Source of the DNA: Chelonoidis abingdonii
Taxonomy: Eukaryota > Chordata > Testudines > Testudinidae
NCBI RefSeq assembly: GCF_003597395.2
Contig: NC_133778.1
Location: 13,508,943 to 13,572,942, forward strand
Direction of reading: 5' to 3'
DNA length: 64,000 nucleotides
The translations under genes were made by a program, and so were the position numbers. Below are positions 1 to 10,494 of the stretch, in pieces. The notes below the pieces were generated by a model. The model was not told where the DNA came from, did no database searches, and was given only the letters and a program-made list of their open reading frames with translations. How positions within the stretch are numbered: the stretch's first letter is position 1; every line of letters begins with the position of its first letter.

Positions 1-59
1 CTGGTAGTTACAGCAGGAACGGACTTTCTTTCACTCCCATTGAGCACAAAACCAAGAAT

Positions 60-312
60 AGGGTCTCAGTGCGCAACATCCTATGCAAAGGTAAGAGAGA
101 GTCCCTGCCTTGAAGAGCTTACAGTTTAAATCGCAAATTCAAAAAAAAGGTGGGGGAGAAAGGAACTATTGTATTCATCATTTTACAGCTGGGAACTGAG
201 GCACAGAAGGAATAAGTGACTTGCCCAAGGACACTCAGAAAGTCTGTGGCAGAGCTGGGAATTGAGCCCAGGTCTCCTGAGTCCCAGTCCTGTGCCTTGA
301 TAATACTATTCT
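60..312 (-). repeat. MIR-like tRNA-derived SINE
   Basis: Read on the minus strand this has the order expected of an amniote MIR/CORE-SINE: 'GGACTCAGGAGACCTGGGCTC' near 250-290, a core with 'CCTTGGGCAAGTCACTTATTCC' at about 210-235, the 'CTGTGCCTCAGTTCCCA' motif at about 190-205, then the tail ('AAGCTCTTCAAGGCAGGGAC') at about 100-120. Diverged, no target duplication seen. A short frame across it is only the SINE read through. Confidence 0.75.
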
Positions 313-482
313 TCTTTTCATCACACCTATGCACACTTAGCTGACCTCTTCAAGCTAATAGAAAGGTTCAGTTCAAGACTGGTTCTGGATGAAGACTTTG
401 TGGGTTTCAGACTTCTTCATCCATCTGCAGTGTTGCCAGATCTTTCACAATTTTATTGTGAGTCTCACAATACTTGGAGTAT

Positions 483-756
483 AATTTTCAAAATAGCCTA
501 AGTGTCTTAGGTCCTAAGTACTGTTTTCCAAAGGAATTTAGGCATGTAGGAGCAGAGCTGGGCTAAGTTTTTTGACCAAAAAAATAGATATGATTGTTTC
601 AAGTCAACCGCAAATGTGTTTTTTGAATTGTTCAGTACAGCCAGCGAACTGTTCACACAGGTCTACTTAGGAGCCTAAGTCTTATTTAAAGTCAATGAGC
701 TCTAAATCTCATTTTGTTAAGTGACCTAAATTGTGTATGTGCTTTTGAAAATTTTA
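483..756. repeat. Fold-back repeat, 'TTTTCAAAA' arms
   Basis: Begins ATTTTCAAAATAGCCTAAGTG and ends GTGCTTTTGAAAATTTT, with inner 'CCTAAGT' and 'CTTAGGAGCCTAAGT' arms in opposite orientation. This matches a short palindromic family repeated through the window. The middle (about 560-655) looks unrelated, so it may be two copies or an interrupted one. No coding content. Confidence 0.5.
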
Positions 757-1779
757 CTTTGAGTGTTTTTCTTCAAGTTCTTCCTCAAGTTCTGTGATTA
801 CCTGAGAATCTCAGCTTTCTTTTAAAAATAAAAGTATTTCGTGTTCCTATTTTCAGAGAAAAGATCGAAAATGGGAACCCTAAATGTGCAAAATGCAGAA
901 GGCAGCTAAAAATAATCTAACACTGCTTATTTTTTGAAAAGTCATAATTTTACAGGGGTCTGACACGTGATTTTTGAATCTCTAATTATAGCACATGTTT
1001 AATAAAGGGATAAAAAGCTAAGGGAACTTTGCATGCCACCTTTTGTGTACTGGGACAGCCCACTCTTGTACAAGACCATTCTCCAGGAATTTATCAGAGA
1101 TTGAAAAAGTTCTTTTTATGTTTTGTAAATATTGAATATATGATTAAATTTTCTATTGTTGGCGGTGTTCCAGCTAGTACTCTGTATTTATTACATGCTA
1201 CGTTTGGAAATGGAATCATAAACAACCTCTCACTTTAGCAAACCTAGAACACTAATCACGTTTATATTAGCTCTGAGAAAGCCTGAAAAGGTAAATGTTG
1301 TGGATTAACAAGATAATGTGCTAATCCTTTCTGTGGTCGTTGACCATTTTAAGCTGTTCCATTTCTCAGCCCTGACAGATAAATCCTCTAGTTTTTGATG
1401 AAAGGGTAGGTAGTGAACTACATGTGCACATCTAACATTGGACTTGCCATCAACAAATGCACCTTTTTTCAACAGCTGCAGAACATTTTTGATCCAGCTT
1501 ACTTTTAATGGGAGATTTCTGTTCTTTTTTTAACCGTGTTCCTTCATTTCTTGCTGTCTTCTAAAAAGTCCTTTCTCTGCTCTTGGTATTTCCTGATATT
1601 GACCGTTCAGAAGAGCACATGAACGTTTGATGTAATGGAATCTCTAAAACCATGACTTCTGGTCAAATTCCTCGAGAGGCAAAGCTGCAGGTAGATCTTG
1701 AAGCTGCTGCATAAGGTCAGTCATGTTACATGGTAAATTTAGCAAATAAAAAAAAGCAAAACAGAACATGGAGCAGTAT
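757..1779. other. Unique AT-rich sequence
   Basis: About 1 kb with no repeat, RNA gene or coding pattern that I recognise. Open frames are short and have no family signature. Confidence 0.6.
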
Positions 1780-1851
1780 GGGCCTGATCCAAAGCCCGCT
1801 GAAGTCAAGGGAAAGATTCCTGTTGACTTGAGTGGACTTTGGATAAGGTCC
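1780..1851. repeat. 72-bp fold-back element (GGGCCTGATCCAAAG family)
   Basis: Starts GGGCCTGATCCAAAGCCC and ends GGACTTTGGATAAGGTCC, an inverted match over about 18 bp, with a 'GAAGTCAAGGGAAAGATTCC' centre and 'TGTTGACTTGAGTGG' on the other arm. Nearly the whole element is one palindrome. Related copies lie near 8.77, 21.4, 35.5 and 63.6 kb. A non-autonomous DNA-transposon remnant is likely; the superfamily is unclear. Confidence 0.7.
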
Positions 1852-3101
1852 TATGTAAGGTGGACTACCTCTGAATGTGAAGTTATCAGGCATTAGATCC
1901 AGGGATGATGTAGGTAGAAGAGGTGCTGGGGCATAGAGTTCTCTGGCTTTTCCCCTTACCAATAAATCGCAGCTTCAAAGCAACTCTGACTCTAGGAATG
2001 TGGTTTCTGATTGCAGACATCTCTGTTGCCAGTGACAGGCTCTGAGACATGAAGGTGGAAACATTGTTCAGAGGTTAAATGTGCATCAGCCTTTGCTGGT
2101 AACATCCAATAAATATTTTTAACAGCCTTATCAAACAGAAGTTACAGTAAGTATTTAATTGGTCTGTTAACCATTAGTCACAAGATTGTGCACATTATAT
2201 GTCAGCAGACACATTTTTATTTTGTCATGTTTGGCAGTGAAGGCAGCATTTTTCCATTGCACAGCGAATATTGTTCTTCTTATAGTCTAAGAAGCAGCCA
2301 TCACACAGTAAATGGAACAAGCAATTGATTAAAAATTAAAATAGTAATTAATGTTTTAAAATGGACTTGGATAATTGATTAATTGGTGCAGTCTAAACGA
2401 CTCTCAGAGCATTACATTCATTCCCCATTAAATTAATCTTTGTCTTCCCTCCAAGCTTTGTGATGAAGAGTTGGAAGACAGGAACAACTTATTAAAGTCA
2501 CTCAGGCCTATCGTACTCGAATAGGGGGTGCTGGTCAAATCACAGTATTCAAAACTTAGCTTTGTGCTGGATTATGTAGTATGTTTCAGCAGCATCACAA
2601 TTTTGCAGGCTGGTACAAGACTTAATAATTCTCTTGTCTTGCAACAGCCTACTTTTGCTGCTTCTTAAAAACAAAAACATGTTCCATATTCCAATGCAGA
2701 AAGAAATGTCACAGTGACATTTCAATTAACATGGTCATCAAAGGGAGTACATGATTGCTATGAGGAAGTGGTGAAGCTTGGGATAGGAAATATAAATTCC
2801 TTAGCAACAGAGGAATGCTGGGGAAGGACTCCCTTACTACAATTAAAAATTGCATAACAACTGAAAGTTGTGGACTTAGTGCCCTGGGGTACTATCAGAA
2901 TAGCAAGGTTGGTGGAACAGCACTTTGAAGTGTTTAGGGGTAATTACTGACGGGAGAAGAAATGGAAAATTAAAACTGATGTGTTGGACTGAACTGACCT
3001 CAAAGCATTAACATTGTAAACCACTATTTCCACATTGCATTAACCGTGTGTGTTGTTTACTGCTAAAGAATTGCTGCACATCTTCATTCAGTCCCCACCC
3101 A
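1852..3101. other. Unique sequence with a homeodomain-type AT patch
   Basis: No repeat or coding pattern recognised. At about 2320-2440 there is an AT-rich patch with several TAATTA/ATTAAT-like words (GATTAAAAATTAAAATAG, GATTAATTGG). That texture is common in vertebrate conserved non-coding elements, but conservation cannot be judged here. Confidence 0.5.
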
Positions 3102-3174
3102 CTCGAGTCCTTTCCTCAGGTAAAATTCTCACCGATGTCATTGGGAGACTTGGCTGAGTGAAGACTTGAGGAAT
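3102..3174. repeat. Degenerate fold-back element (GAGTCCTT...CTCAGG family)
   Basis: CTCGAGTCCTTTCCTCAGG at the left and GGCTGAGTGAAGACTTGAGG at the right pair imperfectly around a 'CACCGATGTCATTGGGAG' centre. It fits a fold-back family related to the 'CATTGAAGTCAATGG' group. Diverged. Confidence 0.45.
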
Positions 3175-4061
3175 TATACACTAAGGGTCTGGTTGTCTTG
3201 GTTGTAACCCAGAAAATGCCCATGGACCCCTTGAATTCATGGAACCTTCTATTCGCATCTGCAAAATGATCATTTTCACCAGCAAGCAGCATTTAGCTTC
3301 ACAAATACTGCGCTATAAGCGAAGTGTGGACTTTTTGTCATGCTCCGTGATCTCTCTTCCTTCTGTAATGATGAGCTCTCATATTGTGCCCCCGTGTACC
3401 ATGGCTACCTGCCTCTTTCTCAGCAGTGCCAGCTCCTACTCTGTTTCTACAGTTGACACAGGGGGTTTGGAGCAAACTAAGCCCTAGTGCATATTAATAC
3501 ATGCAAATCTGAGTGGCAGATGGTAGAATGGGTACTACCTGCTTCCAGGTAGGTATTAATCTGGTAAGTAGCCCAACAAATTTGGAACTCCCTTGCTTTG
3601 GAAGCTCTCCTCCTTATGTTTTTCTCCACCTTTCAGTCTCAATGTTCTTCTCTATTTCCATTTGCCACCTTGCCTTCCTGCCTCATTTCTCATCCGGTCC
3701 CATATTGCTTTCCCGGTCATCCAATATTGCAAACAAGCTATTCCCTTCATAGTTATTGAAAACAGTGCAGCACAGGTAGCCTGCATGTCTTAATAACAGT
3801 ACAAAATAAAATGGAGTGACAAGATAGGAAGGGGATCTTGATTTTCGTACAAGCTTATCCACGATAATTAATAGCACTGCTTTTTCGTTGGGGACGAGTG
3901 AATTGAAAGGATTTTTTAAAAGGCTGTTGTAAGATACATAAATACAGCCCTGAGCCTGCAAACATTTATAGATGTGTTAAATTTTACGTAGGAATGTTCC
4001 CATTAAAATAAATCTTCTTAAGGCTAAACATGGCATAAGTGTTTGTAGAATCAAGGCCGAA
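3175..4061. other. No recognisable feature
   Basis: Frames of up to 92 codons occur here (for example 3239-3487 and 3683-3961), overlapping one another on both strands. They lack domain motifs and splice context. I see no repeat. Confidence 0.5.
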
Positions 4062-4161
4062 GGGCCTGATTTTAAAAAGTCCTATGCTTTTTTTTGTTTA
4101 CAAGCCTAAATATGGATTTAGGAGCCTAGCTTTGGGCTATAATCTTTGAAAATATTGGGCC
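4062..4161. repeat. 100-bp fold-back element (GGGCCTGATTTT family)
   Basis: Left end GGGCCTGATTTTAAAAAG; right end CTTTGAAAATATTGGGCC. Inner part 'ATTTAGGAGCCTAGCTTTGG'. It belongs with the 'TTTTCAAAA' fold-back group also seen at about 483-756 and 62.1-62.6 kb. Confidence 0.65.
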
Positions 4162-4969
4162 GTGTGTGCCTTTTGATATCCTGATGTATCCTAAGTCATT
4201 ACTGAAACCTATAGACAGTGAGCATCAGCTGTTATCTGGAAATTGCACTGTAATTCCCCAACGTGGGCATACACAGTTGAGAGCATATAACACAATAGAT
4301 ATCTTCTGGGATTATAAACTCCGAGGCTGGTGGCTGTGATGTTCCCATAGCATAGGAGAGGTTTGTTATCAAGAAATGCTTTATTCTGGACAACCACTTC
4401 CTCTTCCTGCTAATTATTGGTGGTGTACCTTATTGTTAGAGATGGCCAGAGAAGGCAGTGGAAAACACTGCTAGTCAATTGCAATGTAGGAGTCCACTGG
4501 TGTGAGTGGATGAGCTCTGAGGAACAGTTTTTAATGAGCTGCTAACCTCCCATAGGTCTGCTTTCCAAATGGCTGAAAGGATCTGCTAACTCATTGTTAG
4601 GATATAGATATTCAGGCCTGTCTGCAAAGACCTATACTTTAAGAATTTAGGTGTATTCTTATCACTTAACTAGTTATAGAGGTATAAAAGAAAGAATCAA
4701 AAATCACTGTCTGTGTAGTGGCCTTCTCTTACTGTGACAGTCTGAGGCCTGGTTCTTTAGCAGCCATAAACTGGGAAATGTATGGTCACGTCCTCACATT
4801 CCGAACTAGTCATATTAAAATAAGGCAATCTGGGACTGTTAGGAAGGTGATTCGATCCATCACCTCCAGAGAAAGGAAAGAGCCTAGAAATTTAGTTTGA
4901 TAGTTTTCTGTCTGGTAAGAACTCACTTGACAATAGACACAGCTGGAGAACCCTTATGTCTGTATAGAT
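4162..4969. other. No recognisable feature
   Basis: About 0.8 kb, AT-rich. No repeat, RNA or exon pattern recognised. Confidence 0.55.
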
Positions 4970-5390
4970 GTAGTTGTGAAATCCTCACTTCTGTATTGTT
5001 TTGTATGTTTATTTGCATGGTCTCTGTCTGGTTCTGTGATTGTTTCTGTCTGCTGTATAATTAGTTTTGCTAAATGTAAACTAATTAAGGTGGTGGGATA
5101 TAATTGGTTAGCTAATCATGTTACAATACGTTAGGATTGGTTAGGTAAATTTTAGTAGAATGATTGGTTAAGGTATAGCTGAAAATATTACTATATAAAT
5201 TAGGGGCAAACAGGAAGTAAGTTGGGATTCGAAAAAAAAGGAAAAGGAACTAGAATTTAATCTTGCTGGAAGTTCATCCCAATAAACATCGAATTGTTTT
5301 CACGTTTGGACTTCGGGTATTATTGTTCTCTGTTCATGCGAGAAGGACCAGGGAAGGGTGAGAGTGAAGGAATAAGCTTTCTAACACTCA
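4970..5390 (+). mobile_element. Solo LTR-like element
   Basis: A block with LTR architecture read on the plus strand. Repeated 'GATTGGTTA / AATTGGTTAGC' CCAAT-type words lie at about 5100-5175, a TATA box (CTATATAAAT) at 5191-5200, a polyadenylation signal (AATAAA) at 5281-5286 and a T/G-rich segment after it (TATTGTTCTCTGTTCATGCG). I recognise the order as a turtle retroelement LTR but cannot name the family. Outer boundaries are approximate: the likely start is TGTGAAATCC at 4975 and the end near 5386, and no target duplication was convincing. No internal gag/pol sequence is attached. Confidence 0.6.
5191..5200 (+). promoter_or_regulatory. TATA box within LTR
   Basis: CTATATAAAT lies about 85 bases upstream of the AATAAA polyadenylation signal, the spacing expected of an LTR U3/R region. 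Function is inferred from position only. Confidence 0.45.
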
Positions 5391-5497
5391 TAAATATACG
5401 AGAGACAGAGGGCAATGTAATATACTTTTTTCCTGCACAGGTGGGTGAACCTATGACCATCCCTTAGAAATGGAAATAAAATATGTATTTCATGGTA

Positions 5498-5685
5498 CAT
5501 TGCTACCTCAGTATAACACGACCTGATATAACACGAATTCGGACATAACACGGTAAAGCGGCGCTCTGGGGGGGCGGGATTGCGCACTCTGGCAGATCAA
5601 AGCATGTTCGATATAACGCAGTTTCACCTATAAAGCGGTAAGATTTTTTGGCTCCCAAGGACAGCGTTCTATCGAGGTAGAGGTG
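5498..5685. mobile_element. Mariner-type MITE with TA target duplication
   Basis: 188 bp flanked by TA at 5496-5497 and 5686-5687. Terminal repeats: CATTGCTACCTCAGTATAAC at the left, and CACCTCTACCTCGATAGAAC as the complement of the right end (about 15 of 20 match). The interior carries further paired 'GATATAACACG / GATATAACGC' words and a G-run. TA duplication and TIR style fit the Tc1/mariner (Tigger/pogo-like) superfamily. No transposase remains. Confidence 0.75.
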
Positions 5686-5687
5686 TA

Positions 5688-6523
5688 TTACTCTTATGCT
5701 GTTATGTTTATGCAACCCCAGCATATGAGAACCTTACACAGGTGCTTCTCTTTAACGGCATGTGGTAAGTATGGATGCTTCTATGGGTAAATCGTCTTCT
5801 TTAGTACAAATATAATTCCAAATCAGTAGTACATTTGCTTATGTTGTTTTATTAGTGTGGTTGTAGAAATAATAAGATTCATTGCTGGTTTTCCATTTCT
5901 TCACTTGTACATTGTAAATGTATCTAATAACATCATTATAAGATATCCATTTCAAGAACATCTAGTATCAACATTCAGATTAAATTGTTTCTATCTTAGT
6001 AGTGCTGGTATTTTGGTTAGTTTCTATAGTATTGCCCTTAGTTTTGATTTACACACGTTCTCCTCCAGTCTCTGAACTGATCATTGTATTGGTTTAACAT
6101 TGCCGAGGATTCAACCTTAAGCTGCATTAAGAAATGGGAAGGGGCCTGTATTATGAATATAGATATTAAAATCTTTCATCTCTGGTTGCCATAAGCCAAT
6201 GTCTTCACATGTCAGCACCACAATCACCCCTGTAGTTTTAGCAGTGACTGGCAAGGACAATTTACTGCCAAGCAACAATGAGAAAGAAGAAGAAGGTAAT
6301 GAAATGTTACTATGGTCTGTTCTACTGCAAGTGTTTGGCTTAAAAAAAATTCAATTACTAAAACCTGGGGGAACCTGGAAATCACCTGGACGAGTTGCAT
6401 TCCAGATTCGTGGCCCATTAAACCATGTGTGCTGATATCCACGTCTCTGTATTGTAGACATTAACGTAGCCTATTTTCTAAAATACGTGGATGTTCTATC
6501 ATCAGTTTGTACATGTGTACTGC
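5688..6523. other. No recognisable feature
   Basis: Unique-looking sequence. Frames at 5857-6075 and 6199-6435 are under 80 codons without motifs. Confidence 0.55.
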
Positions 6524-6770
6524 AGGCAGCAATGTCCAGTGAGTAGGACACTGGCCTGGGACTCAGGAGACATGAGATCTATTTCTGGCTCTCCCATTGG
6601 CCTGTTTTGTGACCCTGGGCATGTCACTTTCCCTCTTGGTGCCTCGTTTTGTCTAAAGAGCAAATTTGTACTGTAACCTTTTCGGCTCAAGGTGTCTCTT
6701 ACTATGTATTTGCACAATGGGGACTCCAGTCTCAGCTGGGAGTGCTAGGCAGTACTGTACTGTAATGGAA
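6524..6770 (+). repeat. MIR-like SINE, near full length
   Basis: tRNA-related head at about 6530-6580 (AGTAGGACACTGGCCTGGGA, CTCAGGAGACATGAGATC). The core reads TGTGACCCTGGGCATGTCAC, then CTCTTGGTGCCTCGTTTTGTC, and the tail GTGTCTCTTACTATGTATTTG and CTGTACTGTAATGGAA. This is the same family as the copies near 0.2, 13.1, 25.3 and 41.6 kb. Confidence 0.8.
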
Positions 6771-7851
6771 CCAATTAAAAAAAGACAATGAAAGAATATT
6801 TTTCTCAGTGCTTTGCAGTGTGTCTCCTCTCTTCCCTCCCAAACGCATGCAGACAATACAGGTAAGTGAATACTTGTGGTGGGAGTTGACTTCGTCCTGC
6901 TGACATGCCCGAGTGCATGCAATTCTCACATGAATAAGAATATTTGCCTGTTTACAAAACCCTCCCCAATTATTTGTATGTACCAGTATCCCTCACACAA
7001 ACGTTCAGAGCAAAACAATGTTAAGGTTCGCAACAAAGCACTAACGAGCAGGGGGTGAATATGGCTGGATCGATGCTATTAAAAATTCAGAAATAATTCT
7101 ACCCACAACACTCATCCACCTCTAGCCCAATATTTATATTTTATTCTGAATTCTTAGTACATGGACTCATTTTCCAAAGAAGGACAAAGGTAATATCCCT
7201 GCTCAAGTCAGTTGCTCAAATTTCTGCGATAGAAATTATTCCTTCATGCCACTAACACTATTGCTGTACAGTAAGTTCTGTCCGGGCATAGCAATGAAGA
7301 AGCCTTTTACTAATGGATACAATTGCAGGCACCTCTAGAACTGCCCTTAAGATTTGAGGCAATTCTTGTATAGGTTCTTTCTTGCCACATTCCTGAAGCA
7401 CAATCTTAGACACCGATCCTGCAATGATTGCCACACAGAAGGGCCCTTATGTCTTCACATGGTAAGATCGGAGCCTGGATCATGACTTGATATATTCTCT
7501 TTAGGCTAGAAAACACACACAAATACACATTTTGTGTGTGTGTGTGATATTTCACTATAACTCAAAATTATGGGAAACTCCAGTCAGGAAGTGACGCTTT
7601 CTTTTAAATCTGTTGTCATGATTTAAGGTGTGAACACACTGACCTCCTTTCTGGCAGCAATTATACGGCGTGCCCTACAGTCAGTCCTGGAGGAATTGGG
7701 TTGGTAGCACTTGGATGCATTTGGGACTTTAAGGTTGGACTTCTGAATCCATGTAGTTCCAGTTTCTGGGACTTTCAGATTTTCACTTTGGTACAGCTGT
7801 GCCCAATAGCTCACAGAATTTCTGAGATTTAAAGAAAAAACAACAGAAGTC
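6771..7851. other. Mostly unique sequence with an AC/TG hairpin repeat
   Basis: No gene recognised. The only structured piece is the AC...GT inverted simple repeat at 7511-7546, listed separately. Confidence 0.55.
7511..7546. repeat. (AC)n / (TG)n inverted simple repeat
   Basis: AACACACACAAATACACA is followed after a few bases by TTTGTGTGTGTGTGTG. The two halves are complementary and could fold into a hairpin. Confidence 0.7.
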
Positions 7852-7979
7852 CTTGGGTTATAGCCCATGGAAAGTTATTCTCAAATAAATTAGTTAGTCT
7901 CTAAGGTGCCACAAGGACTCCTCGGTTGCGGGTTGTTTGTTTGTTTGTTTGTTTGTTTTGCTAATACAGACTACGGCTA
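7852..7979 (+). repeat. Left part of an old amniote interspersed repeat
   Basis: Reads GGGTTATAGCCCATGGAAAG, then AATAAATTAGTTAGTCTC, TAAGGTGCCACAAGGACTCC and ATACAGACTACGGCTA. I recognise this word order as a widespread amniote repeat but cannot give a reliable family name. A (GTTT)n expansion lies at about 7931-7957. The element continues at 8282 after a hAT MITE insertion. Confidence 0.65.
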
Positions 7980-8273
7980 CAGGGCTGGCGCTTCCATTTA
8001 GGCGACCTAGGCAGTCGCCTAGGGCCCAGGATTTGGAAGGGCGGCATTTTGCCAACCTCGGCGGCAATTCGGCGTTGGGGGATCCTTCCGCGCTCTGGGT
8101 CATCGTTGGCAATTCTGCGGCGGGTCCTTCACTCGCTCTGGGATCCGACGCTGAAGTGCCCTAAAGACCAGGCGCGCGGAAGGACCCCCACCTCCACCAC
8201 AGAATTGCTGCCAACGACCAGGAGTGCGGAAGGACCCCTGCCTAGGGCGCCAAAAACCCTGGCGCCGCTCCTG
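7980..8273. mobile_element. hAT MITE, 8-bp TSD TACGGCTA
   Basis: 294 bp, GC-rich against an AT-rich background. Left end CAGGGCTGGCGCTTCC, right end GGCGCCGCTCCTG. TACGGCTA is duplicated exactly at 7972-7979 and 8274-8281. The interior is itself largely palindromic (GGCGACCTAGGCAGTCGCC; 'GGCGGCAATTC' against 'GAATTGCTGCC'). An 8-bp duplication with CAG...CTG ends points to the hAT superfamily. No transposase. It sits inside the older repeat at 7852-8303, which joins cleanly when it is removed. Overlapping open frames are by-products of its GC content. Confidence 0.88.
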
Positions 8274-8281
8274 TACGGCTA

Positions 8282-8303
8282 CACCTCTGAAGCCTGTCAG
8301 ATT
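8282..8303 (+). repeat. Right part of the interrupted amniote repeat
   Basis: CACCTCTGAAGCCTGTCAG continues the repeat broken at 7979. With the hAT element and one TSD copy removed, 'CAGACTACGGCTA' runs directly into 'CACCTCTGAAGCCTG'. Confidence 0.65.
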
Positions 8304-8768
8304 TAAAGGGCTCCACTGTTATTTAAGATTCCTCATATTTTTATTCTGTATAATTTTCTTCTTTTGTACAGAATTCTTCATACTGGCCCTCATGTAATAT
8401 ACTTTGTGGGTTTTTTTTCTACTCTGTGCATGTCTGCATCTTTTCTTTAAAATCCTGAGCAATACTAACTTAAACAATCACATGGAAAATAGAGTGTTAG
8501 TGTTGTAGCATTTATATGAGCTCATTACCTTACAGGTTTCTCTGTTTACAGTTTGCTTTCTTCTCCCTTTTAGAGAAACTAGTTTGAGCAAGGTCTGTTT
8601 TTGTGTCAGATGCCAGTTCAGCTGCTAAAAGCCTCACCTGCTAATAGCCTGAATCCAGCCAAAGCCTAAGGCTCTCAGGCATTAGCTGGGACAATGTTAT
8701 GCCTGTCTTTTGACATCCGCAGTTGCCCCTCAGTTTCCTTTATTTCAGTCCAATTTCAGCAGTCCACT
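8304..8768. other. No recognisable feature
   Basis: Unique-looking, AT-rich. No gene or repeat assigned. Confidence 0.55.
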
Positions 8769-8833
8769 GGGGCTTGATCCATTGGAGTCAAGAGAATCAT
8801 TGTGTGGACATCAATGGGCTTAAGATCAGGCCC
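8769..8833. repeat. 65-bp fold-back element
   Basis: Left GGGGCTTGATCCATTGGAGT, right ATCAATGGGCTTAAGATCAGG followed by CCC. Same family as 1780-1851, more diverged. Confidence 0.6.
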
Positions 8834-9595
8834 TTCATCTCCGATCTCTTATGTTCTGTGCATATCAACTACTTTTTGTTTGAGCGATTGTAAATCCTAT
8901 TTACAGTGATACAATAATGTACAATATTACAAATCAGCTAAATGCATGTGTGTGTGTTTCTTTTCAAGAAATCCTTTCCTTTTTGTCCTGATTAGTGTTA
9001 GTTAATATATAAATTTAACGGATGTGTTGTATAGTATTGATTCTAAAAGGAACCTTCAATATATGAAGAGTCTGTTCAGTGAAACTAAAGGTCATACATG
9101 GCACATGCTGTATTTTATACACAATTGACCAAAACAAGCATGCGTGATGTTAGACAGCTCACGAGAAAGCCCATCCTTTTTTGTTTCTCAGTATTGCTGC
9201 CAAGTTCTCCTTTTTGTGACTTTTGACTGTTGTCCTTGCGACAGTTTACATGACTAGCTGTGTAGACTATCTAAGATTTTTTGGGGACAACAATCCCAGA
9301 GTTCTGCTAGCCAGCACACCTACCATGAATCTGTTTGTGCCTTAGTTAGGACTAGGCAGGGCTTGGCTTTTAAACCCTCTATTTCAGAAAGTCTCTTTTG
9401 GATATTGTGGCGCAGAAGCAGACTTTCATTCCAGGTATTAGAAAGGGATTTGTAAATATTGTTGCAATGTACATTTCCATTGTGTTTAATGTACAGAGGC
9501 CCCAAAAGAGAGAAACTCAGGTCTCATCACATTCAAACACCTAAGTGAAGGGTTCTGAGTTTAACTGTGCTTCGCTCCACATTTTGTGTCTCTGC
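8834..9595. other. No recognisable feature
   Basis: Unique-looking sequence with a short TG run near 8948-8957. Confidence 0.55.
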
Positions 9596-9792
9596 GGGTA
9601 TGTCTACACTGGGGCTGGAGGTATGCACTCGGCATGCAGGACCCTAGGTAGGTACTCAGGGCAGCTAGCGCCTCCTGCCGCCTATGCTGCCCTGGCTACA
9701 CTGCTATTTTTAGCGCAGCAGCTTGATCAAAGCTAGCATGTGTATGTCTAACTGAGCTGAAAATTACACCTCCCAGTTCCAATGCAGATAGG
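9596..9792. mobile_element. Harbinger-type MITE (GGGTATGTCTACACTG family)
   Basis: Starts GGGTATGTCTACACTGGGGC. The interior contains CTACACTGCTATTTTTAGCG and ACACCTCCCAGTTCC, both typical of this turtle MITE group. The right terminal repeat is decayed ('AATGCAGATAGG'). The clear copy at 38407-38634 has the same terminal word. Confidence 0.6.
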
Positions 9793-9871
9793 AAGAGCCA
9801 CAGGAATGGGAGATGCTTCCTTCAGGCCCAGTCCTGCAAAGACTTGTATGTATTTAACTCTGCACCGTGAG

Positions 9872-10140
9872 CAGGGCTGGCTCCAGGTTTTCTGCCGCCT
9901 CAAGCGGCAAAAAAAAACAAAGCCAATCAGCTGGCAGCTCAATCGCGCCGCGCCACTCCATTCTTCAGCGGCAGTTTGGTGGTGAGTCCTTTGCTCCCTC
10001 TCTTCCTCTTCGGCAGCACTTTGGTGGCAGCTCAAAGAGGAAGAGAGGGACTGAGGGACTCACCACCGAATTCCTGCCGAAGACCCGAATGTGCTGCCCC
10101 AAGCACCTGCTTCAATAGCTAGTGCCTGGAGCTGGCCCTG
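9872..10140. mobile_element. hAT MITE, 8-bp TSD ACCGTGAG
   Basis: 269 bp. Left CAGGGCTGGCTCCAGG, right CCTGGAGCTGGCCCTG (15 of 16 inverted match). ACCGTGAG is duplicated exactly at 9864-9871 and 10141-10148. Inner arms 'GCAGCACTTTGGTGGCAGCTC' and 'GCGGCAGTTTGGTGG', plus an A-run at 9909-9917. It shares the 'GAAGACCCG/GCCGAAG' and 'CAAGCACCTGCTT' words with the elements at 37.1, 47.7 and 48.0 kb. No transposase. Confidence 0.92.
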
Positions 10141-10219
10141 ACCGTGAGTCAACTTTTTGTAGTTGATCCAGTGTGTAAAGTTAAAAACTTGTGTAAGTCC
10201 TTGCAGGATTGGGACTTCA

Positions 10220-10491
10220 GGGCTTGCCTATCTGAGAGAGATGCGCCAGTATAACTTAAATCAGCCTGTAAACCAATATAGTTTAAACTGTTGCCAAAAG
10301 TGTCGACTCTTATTTCAGTATAAACTGGCTTATTTTGCATTAGTTAAACCTGTTCCTACTTTACTTAAACTAACCTGAAATAAACCGCTCTTATATTGAA
10401 ACAAATGTGCACGTGAGTTTGCACTGGTTTAACTATATTTGTTAGAATTCACACCTTAAATTATACTCGTGTAACTTGTATAGACAAGCTC
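10220..10491. mobile_element. Harbinger-type MITE, about 270 bp
   Basis: Left end GGGCTTGCCTATCTGAG; complement of the right end GAGCTTGTCTATACAAG. The interior is a decayed palindrome rich in 'GTATAACTTAAA / TAGTTTAAAC / CTGGTTTAAC'. Flanked by TCA (10217-10219) and TTA (10492-10494), consistent with a 3-bp TWA duplication with one change, as in PIF/Harbinger elements. Confidence 0.7.
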
Positions 10492-10494
10492 TTA

